A stretch of 5,882 bases of DNA from Candidatus Arcanibacter lacustris (GTDB lineage: Bacteria; Pseudomonadota; Alphaproteobacteria; Rickettsiales; Arcanibacteraceae). The notes beneath the pieces were generated by a model. That model was not told where the DNA came from. It did not search any database and saw only the letters and a program-made list of their open reading frames with translations. The translations under genes and the position numbers were made by a program. Below are positions 1 to 4,971 of this stretch, in pieces. Location: positions 1-5,882 of the forward strand of contig JYHA01000066.1 of assembly GCA_000970895.1 (NCBI GenBank), read 5' to 3'. Each line of letters starts with the position of its first letter. Position 1 is the stretch's first letter.

Positions 1-36
1 GGGTCTTTTGATTTGATTGTGTAAATTCTCTCATAA
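1..36 (+). repeat. Left terminal inverted repeat of the IS256-family element
   Basis: It begins GGGTCTTTTGATTTGATTGT. Bases 1-6 and 15-27 match the reverse complement of the right end position for position; 7-14 mostly differ; CTCATAA is shared with a one-base offset. The transposase stop codon lies only 3 bp inside the repeat. Confidence 0.8.
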
Positions 37-39
37 CAC

Positions 40-1257
40 TTAAATTCTACCCTCAAATTTTATCAAAAAATGAGCCATAGCTTCGTTCCAATTTTGGATT
101 GGCATATTCCATTTTGCAGTAATGTAATCTATTGTCAAGTACAATGATTTAAACACAGCATCATCATTCGGAAAAACACGTTTATTATTGGTGACTTTCC
201 TAAGTTGACTATTGAGAGATTCTATGGAATTTGTGGTGTAAATGATCTTCTTAATACTGGATGGATACTGCATAAAAATTACTAAATTCGCCCAATTATG
301 ATACCAGGATTTTGAAATCTGAGGGTATCTTTTATCCCATTTTAATGCAAAAGCTTCTAGAGCCAATAGAGCCGCATCTTCAGTGGCTGTAGTATAAATA
401 GGCTTTAAATCAGCCACTAATTCTTTTCTATCTTTATAAGATACATATTTCAAGCTGTTTCTAATTTGATGAACTATGCATAATTGATGCTCACATTTTG
501 GATAAACGGCTGATATTGCTTCAGACATACCAGTTAAATTATCGGTACAGGCGATCAACATATCCTGCATACCTCGATTCTTCATTTCTGTTAAATTACC
601 AAGCCAAAACTTAGCACCTTCATTCTCACTAATCCATAAGCCTAAAATATCTTTCTTACCACATAAATCAATACCTAAAGCCACATATACAGCCTTATTA
701 ATAATGCGTTTGTCATGACGAACTTTGACTACTAAACAGTCAAAATAAACTATAGGATAAACAGATTCTAAGGGTCTGTTTTGCCAAGCTTTTACTTCAT
801 CCATCACCCCATCAGTAATCTTGCTGATCAATGATTCGCTGATTTCAGCTTCATAAAGCTCATAGATTTGCTGCTTGATATCAGAAAGACTCATACCTTT
901 AGCATATAATGATAATATTTTTTTATCTAAACCTGCAATCCTATTTTGTTTTTTAGGCACTATGGCAGGCTCAAAATCACCATTCCTATCCCTTGGCACA
1001 TTTAGTTCAATTACCCCATTGTCAGTAATTAAATTCTTGTTATAGTGGCCATTTCTAGCATTATTTAAATCAGAACGACTATAACGATCGTAGCCTAAAT
1101 GATTATTCATCTCCTCTGATAATGCTCTTTCTATTACTGCTTTAGTTAATTGCTTGATTAATCCACCTTCTTCAAGGGCCTTAGAGATATCAACATCTCC
1201 TTCTAATAGCAAATCTAATGCTTCTTTCATCTTCGAATGTTGGACAACTTTGTTCAT
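40..1257 (-). CDS. IS256-family (Mutator-type) transposase
   Basis: This 405-aa DDE transposase would catalyse movement of the surrounding element. Length is normal for IS256 transposases (about 400 aa), with no internal stop. The catalytic triad is readable: Asp173 in VYFDCLVVKVR, Asp239 in ACTDNLTGMSEA, and Glu346 in TTNSIESLNSQLRK. The CxxH pair C260/H263 in QLCIVHQIRNS lies in the expected insertion region. The N-terminal ~110 residues form the DNA-binding part, including NARNGHY and NVPRDRNGDFEP. The start at 1257 (MNKVVQ) is chosen because AAGGAG at 1265-1270 lies 7 bp upstream. An in-frame ATG at 1314 lies inside the terminal repeat and lacks such a site. It is probably active, since nothing essential is missing. 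Confidence 0.93.
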   Translation of the reverse strand: MNKVVQHSKMKEALDLLLEGDVDISKALEEGGLIKQLTKAVIERALSEEMNNHLGYDRYSRSDLNNARNGHYNKNLITDNGVIELNVPRDRNGDFEPAIVPKKQNRIAGLDKKILSLYAKGMSLSDIKQQIYELYEAEISESLISKITDGVMDEVKAWQNRPLESVYPIVYFDCLVVKVRHDKRIINKAVYVALGIDLCGKKDILGLWISENEGAKFWLGNLTEMKNRGMQDMLIACTDNLTGMSEAISAVYPKCEHQLCIVHQIRNSLKYVSYKDRKELVADLKPIYTTATEDAALLALEAFALKWDKRYPQISKSWYHNWANLVIFMQYPSSIKKIIYTTNSIESLNSQLRKVTNNKRVFPNDDAVFKSLYLTIDYITAKWNMPIQNWNEAMAHFLIKFEGRI

Positions 1258-1295
1258 GGTCTTTCTCCTTAAATTATAATTATTATTTATATAAC

Positions 1296-1330
1296 TTATG
1301 AGAAATTTACACAATCATTTGCCCAGACCC
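1296..1330 (-). repeat. Right terminal inverted repeat of the IS256-family element
   Basis: Read on the minus strand from 1330 inward it begins GGGTCTGGGCAAATGATTGT and shares the conserved inner block (1304-1316) with the left end. It lies upstream of the transposase, so it may overlap its promoter. It also supplies the in-frame TAA (1307-1309) that ends the interrupted carboxypeptidase frame. Confidence 0.8.
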
Positions 1331-1579
1331 CTTTTGCTGCTTGAATGGGCCTTGCCAAACATCAAGTAACTTTGCATCTATATTAATCAAACAATCTCCA
1401 AGTCTATTGCCGACTAATATTTCATGAGCAATATTTTTAAGTTCTGATATATGCTCTGCCCTAGTTTCAATAGAATTTTCAGGAATATTAACTGCAATAT
1501 CCCAAGCAAGAATAGAATTAGCGTTTTCTACGCTGGTAATTCGGCTATAAATTTTTTCCAACTCTTGGTAATATTTCAT
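1331..1579 (-). pseudogene. Carboxypeptidase M32 (Taq-type), N-terminal fragment cut by the IS
   Basis: The first ~83 residues resemble the N-terminus of M32 metallocarboxypeptidases: MKYYQELEKIYSRI, then SILAWDIAVNIPENSIETRA and the helix EHISELKNIAHEIL. The family is about 500 aa, and its HEXXH zinc-binding motif lies far downstream, so this remnant cannot be an active enzyme. The frame enters the IS terminal repeat, adds seven foreign codons (GSGQMIV) and stops at 1307. The start at 1579 is preceded by AAAAAGGAA (1591-1599), a purine-rich ribosome site. The last residues before the junction, GPFKQQK, fit the family less well than LLDVWQ, so a small indel may also be present. It lies 60 bp downstream of rep on the same strand and could be co-transcribed. 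The rest of the gene may lie left of position 1 or be lost. Confidence 0.75.
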
Positions 1580-1639
1580 TTTATTTGTAATTCCTTTTTA
1601 TTGATTATTATTTTTATATTACATCTATGATCTTGATCA

Positions 1640-2815
1640 TTAACAAGCAAGGCGAGTAGGATTTTCTTGCTTGCTATTATTTTTATTACAAATATTTTTT
1701 GTATTTATTGTATTATTTAAAATAACCTTATCAATTTTACCACTAGATAAATCCTTAAACATTTTTTTAAGTTGGTTTAAGTATTTATTTTCAACATAAT
1801 TTAGGATAAATTTGGATTCAGATGACAAGATAACTATATTTGGATCAATAATTTCAAAATCAAGCTTACTGAGCCATGAAGCCGTTATTGCTTCCCCATA
1901 AAGTTGTTTGAATTTTTCTACTACCTCAAGCCATAAAGGATCAGATGATTTTGGTTTTATTTCAATGATACTTTGTTTTAAAGGACTCTTACCACCTACC
2001 CTATCACCACATTTATAACTATCTTCTAAAATTTTTATGATTACATCTTCTTTGATACACCAATCAATTGATGCTTTGAAGTTAGTTACCTCTCCCATTA
2101 AAAACTTACTAGAGGATATTTTCTGACAATAACTTGTCCATTTATCTAAATCATCTTTGAAATAATTAGCAGCTTTTCGTAAATTTATTTTTCGAGTGAA
2201 TGTTAGTGATATCCCTTCCCCACCCTCGTCTACAAAAATATCATTCCAAATATCTATCATTTCTCTCTCTAAATTACTTTCTTTAGATATTTTTTGAGAA
2301 AGAGAATTTTCTAAATTGATTTCAATTTCATTTTTTCTTTCAAAATTTTCCTCCTTTCCTTTTGAGAGATATTCTTTTGTAGTAGTCTTTGTTTCTATAT
2401 TAATAGAAGAGATCAAATTGACCTGTCTGACAGTTCTATTTGATCTGTCTGACTGATCAATTTGATCTCTAGCATTATCAATTGTTTTAATATTTAATTC
2501 AGAGACTTTACTATAATTGATAGTATAGTATTTTGTTTTGATTTGTTTATTTTTACCAGCTTTAGAAAATATAATCCCTTGAGTTTCCAGAGATTTAATG
2601 GCTCTTTTTACCGTTACTTCTGACCAAAAATAAAATTGATTCTGCCATTGGGAATAGGTATTATATATCCACACATGTCCATCTTCTTGATTTTTTTTAC
2701 AAGAAACAGTCCAGTAATGTAGTTGTTGTAAGATTATTGCCTCGTTTAATCCAAGTCTCTTTGCAAGACTAGGTTGAAACATTAAACATGATTCTTCTAT
2801 AAGTAATTTTGTCAT
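1640..2815 (-). CDS. Plasmid replication initiator: winged helix plus DnaA domain I-like C-terminus
   Basis: This 391-aa protein is the probable replication initiator. Residues ~10-100 form a winged-helix region like those of phage and plasmid replisome organisers (SLAKRLGLNEAIILQQLHYW, then WSEVTVKRAIKSLETQGII and a basic wing). Residues ~105-170 are a polar, probably flexible linker. Residues ~180-270 form a second helical region (MIDIWNDIFVDEGGEGISLT onward). Residues ~291-355 match DnaA domain I (DPLWLEVVEKFKQLYGEAIT, then ASWLSKLDFEII), which in DnaA contacts helicase and other DnaA molecules. There is no AAA+ domain, so it is not chromosomal DnaA. This combination is known from Rickettsia plasmids. 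The start at 2815 has AAAGG at 2825-2829, 9 bp upstream. It is divergent from parA, separated from it by a small RHH gene. The linker DNA carries candidate iterons. Confidence 0.82.
   Translation of the reverse strand: MTKLLIEESCLMFQPSLAKRLGLNEAIILQQLHYWTVSCKKNQEDGHVWIYNTYSQWQNQFYFWSEVTVKRAIKSLETQGIIFSKAGKNKQIKTKYYTINYSKVSELNIKTIDNARDQIDQSDRSNRTVRQVNLISSINIETKTTTKEYLSKGKEENFERKNEIEINLENSLSQKISKESNLEREMIDIWNDIFVDEGGEGISLTFTRKINLRKAANYFKDDLDKWTSYCQKISSSKFLMGEVTNFKASIDWCIKEDVIIKILEDSYKCGDRVGGKSPLKQSIIEIKPKSSDPLWLEVVEKFKQLYGEAITASWLSKLDFEIIDPNIVILSSESKFILNYVENKYLNQLKKMFKDLSSGKIDKVILNNTINTKNICNKNNSKQENPTRLAC
2408..2470. repeat. Iteron-like direct repeats plus inverted repeat inside rep (candidate origin)
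   Basis: Two 22-bp units, 2417-2438 and 2439-2460, match at 17 of 22 positions. The core TTGAYCTGTCTGAC is shared, and a partial third copy (TTTGATCT) begins at 2461, again 22 bp on. The same segment forms an inverted repeat: arms 2408-2433 and 2445-2470 match at 23 of 26 positions around an 11-base spacer. It encodes rep residues ~116-136 in the linker (RDQIDQSDRSNRTVRQVN). Because 22 is not a multiple of 3, the copies are read in different frames, so protein repetition does not explain them. Iterons of 17-22 bp are known for many plasmid origins, and some initiator genes contain their own origin. A Rickettsia palindromic element is the alternative. Confidence 0.6.
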
Positions 2816-2948
2816 TGTAATATACCTTTAGATAATAAATTTCTATTAGCATCCAACAACAAAATCATTGACAATGTGACTATAAATAGCTATCATGACA
2901 TGTATGAAGTTCGTGTTCTGACTTGTTTTCAGATGCGCTAAAATGAGA
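2816..2948 (-). promoter_or_regulatory. rep upstream region, promoter not resolved
   Basis: The terminator at 2949-2978 should isolate rep from the RHH gene, so rep needs its own promoter here. Minus-strand candidates are TTGTCA with a 17-bp spacer to TGCTAA, and TTGTTG with a 16-bp spacer to TATTAT. The second would start transcription almost on the ribosome site, so neither is convincing. The palindrome ATAGCTAT lies at 2886-2893. Confidence 0.3.
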
Positions 2949-2978
2949 AAGAAAACCCAGCTACAACTGGGTTTTCTT
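2949..2978 (-). terminator. Intrinsic terminator after the 66-aa RHH gene
   Basis: A perfect 12-bp stem (AAGAAAACCCAG at 2949-2960, complement at 2967-2978) encloses a 6-base loop. On the minus strand it begins 3 bp after the RHH stop codon and its distal arm runs into CTTTCTC, a T-rich tail. It separates the RHH gene from rep. The plus-strand reading has a weaker tail, so the main direction is minus. Confidence 0.82.
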
Positions 2979-2980
2979 AA

Positions 2981-3181
2981 TTAATGTCCCATATTTTCTT
3001 GTAACTTTTTCATTTTTTCATATCTATCCCTTTCTAATTTTTCTTTTGATGCCTGAAGAATCCAAGCAGTTCGAGCTATATAATTTGCATTACATATTAC
3101 ATCAATTTCATCTAAAAGTGATTTAGGAAAATTTACACTAAACTTTTTAGATTCGCCTCTACTTTTTATATTCTTTAACAT
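2981..3181 (-). CDS. Small ribbon-helix-helix (CopG/Arc-type) DNA-binding protein
   Basis: This 66-aa protein has the size and layout of an RHH repressor: a basic N-terminus (KNIKSRGESKK), a short beta strand (KKFSVNF, residues 12-18), helix 1 from PKSLLDEIDVICNA, a turn at NYIA, and helix 2 from RTAWILQASKEKLERD. A charged tail (EKMKKLQENMGH) follows. Such proteins bind operators as dimers through the paired strands. It lies directly upstream of rep on the same strand but behind its own terminator, and divergent from parA. This suggests control of rep, copy number or the par promoter. An orphan antitoxin is possible, but no toxin gene adjoins it. The ribosome site is weak (AATGAAG close to the ATG), though no better start exists in frame. 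Confidence 0.68.
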   Translation of the reverse strand: MLKNIKSRGESKKFSVNFPKSLLDEIDVICNANYIARTAWILQASKEKLERDRYEKMKKLQENMGH

Positions 3182-3333
3182 AACTTCATTTATTAGAGTT
3201 AATACAGCAATCTATTAACATACTACACATAATGGCTTTGGGTGTAAAGAGGTTTTATTAGGTGATGTTGTATTATTTAATAATATAAAAGGTTTTTTCT
3301 TCTGGCTTATACTATGATTTTATGATATAAATA

Positions 3334-3353
3334 ATCTACATAGTTATGTAGAT
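3334..3353. repeat. Perfect 20-bp operator-like palindrome
   Basis: The arms ATCTACATA (3334-3342) and TATGTAGAT (3345-3353) are exact complements around a 2-base spacer. Size and symmetry suit a dimeric regulator such as the neighbouring RHH proteins. It lies about mid-way between the divergent start codons. Its core is unlike the TATAATGT-type sites nearby, so it may bind a different protein. Confidence 0.6.
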
Positions 3354-3428
3354 ATGTTGTATGTTATAATGTGTGCATGTAGCTACGTAATATAATAATA
3401 ACATTATAAAGTATAGAACAGGCCAAAT

Positions 3429-3456
3429 TAGACTTTTATTTAGGCTTGTCTATAAT
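3429..3456 (+). promoter_or_regulatory. Possible parA promoter
   Basis: TATAAT at 3451-3456 is a perfect -10 hexamer. TAGACT at 3429-3434 matches TTGACA at 4 of 6 positions with a 16-bp spacer. Transcription would start near 3463 and place the inverted repeats at 3459-3532 in the leader. Chance TATAAT matches are common in such AT-rich DNA; another TATAAT occurs at 3489-3494. Confidence 0.25.
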
Positions 3457-3458
3457 AT

Positions 3459-3532
3459 ACATTGTAATCTTATAATGTATAACGTTGATATAATACAATG
3501 TGACTAAGTAGCTTTGTTATACGTTATAAGAT
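3459..3532. repeat. Interlocked inverted repeats upstream of parA
   Basis: Outer-left ACATTGTA (3459-3466) is exactly complementary to TACAATGT (3494-3501). Overlapping it, ATCTTATAATGTATAAC (3467-3483) pairs with 3516-3532 at 16 of 17 positions. The two sets cannot fold fully at the same time, so they read either as alternative structures or as oppositely oriented protein sites. The second pair ends 48 bp before the parA start codon and includes two members of the TATAAYRTTA-like motif family. Confidence 0.6.
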
Positions 3533-3579
3533 TATAAATAATTATGCTAAAGTGTAGCAAAAATACATAGGAGAATAAT

Positions 3580-4230
3580 ATGTTACCAAAGGTTATTACG
3601 TTAGCTACTTCAAAAGGTGGGGCTGGAAAATCCACATTAGTAAGAAGCATCGCTTGTCACTTCTTACAAAGTGGATTTAAAGTTGCTGTTATAGATGCAG
3701 ATCCTCAGGGAAGTGTAATTAAAAGAAATACTCAGGAAGGAATATTAAAAAATCTTCATTTAGTAGCAGAACCAGAAGAAAGTGTTTCTGAAGTTATTGA
3801 AGAATTAAAAAAAGATTATTATCCAATAATAGTTGATACAGGTGGATTTAGAAATAGAACTACTATTAAGGCTTTGATAAATAGTGACTTAGCAATAATA
3901 CCTTTAAAACCATCAGCAGATGACTTGACGGCTGCTGTAGAAACCTATTCATTGATTAGCGAGCTAAATCAAACAAGTGAAAGACTTGGAAATCCAATAT
4001 TATATAGAATGATTTTAACTATGTCGCAATATGGTACAATTATTTCTAGACATATAAGATCAGAGTTAGAGTCAATGGGTTATTTTGTTTTAAATTCAGA
4101 GATGTTTTTAAGGGTTGCTTATCCAGAGGCTGCGATTAAAGGTTTATCTCCTTGTATCACTGAACCAGATGGAGCAGCTGCAAGGGATATTGCTGCAATA
4201 ATGACAGAAATAAGTAATTTAAAATTATAA
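3580..4230 (+). CDS. parA: ParA partition ATPase (small, type Ib-like)
   Basis: This 216-aa cytoplasmic ATPase of the ParA/MinD family is expected to move or position plasmid copies through ATP-dependent nucleoid binding. The deviant Walker A box is KGGAGKST (residues 12-19), with signature Lys12 and nucleotide-binding Lys17. The A' motif is VIDADPQGS (Asp39 and Asp41), and Walker B is PIIVDTGG (Asp86). There is no N-terminal helix-turn-helix extension, and the length of about 200 aa is typical of type Ib ParA rather than the ~400-aa P1 type. The ribosome site AGGAGA (3569-3574) lies 5 bp before the ATG. The downstream RHH-like gene starts 14 bp after the stop, so the two form an operon. ParA of this kind does not bind DNA specifically, so regulation probably falls to the RHH partner. 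Confidence 0.93.
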   Translation: MLPKVITLATSKGGAGKSTLVRSIACHFLQSGFKVAVIDADPQGSVIKRNTQEGILKNLHLVAEPEESVSEVIEELKKDYYPIIVDTGGFRNRTTIKALINSDLAIIPLKPSADDLTAAVETYSLISELNQTSERLGNPILYRMILTMSQYGTIISRHIRSELESMGYFVLNSEMFLRVAYPEAAIKGLSPCITEPDGAAARDIAAIMTEISNLKL

Positions 4231-4244
4231 AAAAGGAAATATTT

Positions 4245-4550
4245 ATGTGTAGTAAAAAACTTGATTCTATTTTGGCTAAAGTTCCTCCCGCAACGGTTGT
4301 TTCAGAAGAAATTGATAAGGAAATTAATTTTGATAATAATTCAACTGCTTCTAATTTTATGTCTACAGCTCATTCTAATAAAAAGAATGAAAAGTTAGTT
4401 GCGGTAATACCTCTTCATTTAAAGACGCAAATAAGACAATATCTTGCAAACAACCCTTATGACACTGAAAGGTCATTGGTTTTAAAGGCTTTAAAGGTTT
4501 TTGGATTTAATATTCCAATAGAAGAAATTAAAGATAGAAGAAGAAATTAA
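4245..4550 (+). CDS. Putative ParB/ParG-like RHH centromere-binding protein
   Basis: I do not recognise a named family, but this 101-aa protein has the layout of type Ib partition partners. A polar, probably disordered N-terminus (residues 1-48) starts with the basic stretch CSKKLDSILAK. A compact C-terminal RHH-like unit follows: strand KLVAVIP (50-56), helix 1 LHLKTQIRQYLAN, turn NPYDT, helix 2 ERSLVLKALKVFG. In ParG-type proteins the flexible N-terminus stimulates ParA and the RHH part binds the centromere and represses the operon; that role here is inferred from position. The ribosome site AAAAGGAAA lies 7 bp before the ATG. The C-terminus IEEIKDRRRN is shaped by a 19-bp tandem duplication that creates the stop codon. 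A large palindrome begins 20 bp after it. Confidence 0.65.
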   Translation: MCSKKLDSILAKVPPATVVSEEIDKEINFDNNSTASNFMSTAHSNKKNEKLVAVIPLHLKTQIRQYLANNPYDTERSLVLKALKVFGFNIPIEEIKDRRRN

Positions 4551-4566
4551 AGATAGAAGAAGAAAT
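4521..4566. repeat. 19-bp tandem duplication at the end of the RHH-like gene
   Basis: Two identical 19-bp units (4521-4539 and 4540-4558, each GAAGAAATTAAAGATAGAA) are followed by 8 bases of a third copy. As 19 is not a multiple of 3, the second unit is read one base out of register and gives the TAA at 4548-4550. Taking one unit away would keep the frame open to a TAA at 4585-4587, giving a C-terminus ending RRRNEVQYIV. Confidence 0.85.
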
Positions 4567-4570
4567 GAAG

Positions 4571-4621
4571 TACAATATATTGTATAATGTTACACCTTGT
4601 AATATTATACAATATATTGTA
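4571..4621. repeat. 51-bp near-perfect palindrome downstream of the par operon
   Basis: Arms 4571-4594 and 4598-4621 are complementary at 23 of 24 positions around a 3-base centre. The arms contain ACAATATATTGT, itself a palindrome, followed by TATAATGTTACA or TATAATATTACA. There is no T-run on either side, so it is not a standard intrinsic terminator, although a transcript through it would fold strongly. Two oppositely facing members of the TATAAYRTTA motif family form its inner part, which suggests a protein-binding site. Confidence 0.8.
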
Positions 4622-4710
4622 GCAACAATATACTATCTAACTCGTTCTGAGCCAATAAAAACTTATTAATACCAACCAACATCCCTTTAAATCTTTCTGA
4701 CTGAATTGTG

Positions 4711-4740
4711 CAATATTATACAGTGTAATGTTATACAGTA
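4711..4740. repeat. Tandem 15-bp direct repeat with TTATACAGT core
   Basis: CAATATTATACAGTG (4711-4725) and TAATGTTATACAGTA (4726-4740) match at 12 of 15 positions with no gap. On the minus strand both read CTGTATAAYRTTR, the same motif found in the palindrome at 4571-4621. The head-to-tail arrangement resembles the repeated sites bound cooperatively by RHH partition proteins. Confidence 0.65.
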
Positions 4741-4805
4741 TTTTAATATAGATTATAACTCGTACTTTAATATATAATTTTATGTCTATATGAATGTTGT
4801 CGATA

Positions 4806-4850
4806 ACCAAAACATTTGACCCACTGAATGTGGGTGAAAAAAGTTTTGGT
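4806..4850 (+). other. Nested stem-loop
   Basis: The outer stem ACCAAAAC (4806-4813) pairs with GTTTTGGT (4843-4850). The inner stem ACCCAC (4819-4824) pairs with GTGGGT (4830-4835) around TGAAT. The interior bases include TTT opposite A-rich sequence, so further pairing is possible. Its base composition stands out from the AT-only palindromes around it. It could be a structured RNA, a terminator without a clear T-run, or a single-strand hairpin. Confidence 0.5.
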
Positions 4851-4916
4851 GAAGATCATTTATAGTGTGGTATAGGGAGTATTAATTATCAAATATTGCC
4901 TTTATTAAACGCGGGT

Positions 4917-4971
4917 TGATATACAATATAACATATCAATAATACACATTGATATGTTATATTGTATATCA
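4917..4971. repeat. Perfect 24-bp-arm palindrome with 7-base centre
   Basis: Arms 4917-4940 and 4948-4971 are exact complements around AATACAC. The arms consist of TGATATACAATATAACATAT plus CAAT. A perfect 24-bp match in noncoding DNA suggests recent formation or active selection. It shares ACAATATA and ATAACAT-like blocks with the other repeats nearby. No T-run follows it. Confidence 0.85.

Larger units (their letters stand above)
1..1330 (-). mobile_element. IS256-family insertion sequence, apparently complete
   Basis: The element has one transposase gene and terminal inverted repeats at both limits. Reading inward, both ends start GGGTCT, diverge for eight bases, then share GATTGTGTAAATT at the same offset, followed by CTCATAA. 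This register fixes the tips at 1 and 1330. The left tip coincides with the window edge, so one more outer base (a G would match C1331) and the target duplication expected for IS256 (8-9 bp) cannot be seen. The right junction falls inside a carboxypeptidase reading frame, so the element inserted into that gene, with its transposase in the same direction. Confidence 0.88.
3182..3579. other. Repeat-rich divergent intergenic region between the RHH gene and parA
   Basis: I see no gene in these ~400 bp. The segment is very AT-rich and must hold the promoters of both divergent genes. It contains a short near-palindrome (3271-3285, TATTATTTAATAATA), a perfect operator-like inverted repeat (3334-3353), an inverted pair of TTATAATGT-type sites (3362-3373 and 3398-3411), an imperfect palindrome around GTAGCTAC (3379-3386), and two interlocked inverted repeats (3459-3532). 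In type Ib partition systems the centromere usually lies upstream of the par operon, so this is a prime parS and operator candidate. Confidence 0.6.

Noticed and set aside
1258..1314. Upstream in-frame ATG giving a 424-aa transposase
   Set aside because: The extra 19 codons lie in the terminal repeat and untranslated leader, and the ATG at 1257 has AAGGAG at ideal spacing.
1307..1330. Reading the 90-aa frame as a complete small gene
   Set aside because: The first 83 codons match the start of a ~500-aa carboxypeptidase, and the last seven are IS terminal repeat, so it is a truncated gene.
1627..1640. ATGATCTTGATCAT palindrome next to the rep stop codon as a terminator
   Set aside because: The stem is only 6 bp and AT-rich, and the minus-strand sequence after it has no T-run.
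2949..2978. Hairpin as an attenuator or riboswitch for rep
   Set aside because: It sits 3 bp after the RHH stop codon and more than 130 bp before rep, with the form of a plain intrinsic terminator.
3489..3494. TATAAT upstream of parA as the -10 element
   Set aside because: No acceptable -35 hexamer lies 16-18 bp upstream, and it falls within the inverted repeats.
4605..4715. Minus-strand 36-codon open stretch as a gene
   Set aside because: It is short, the only ATG has its purine-rich run directly abutting the start, and it ends inside a palindrome. It is kept only as a note in the findings.
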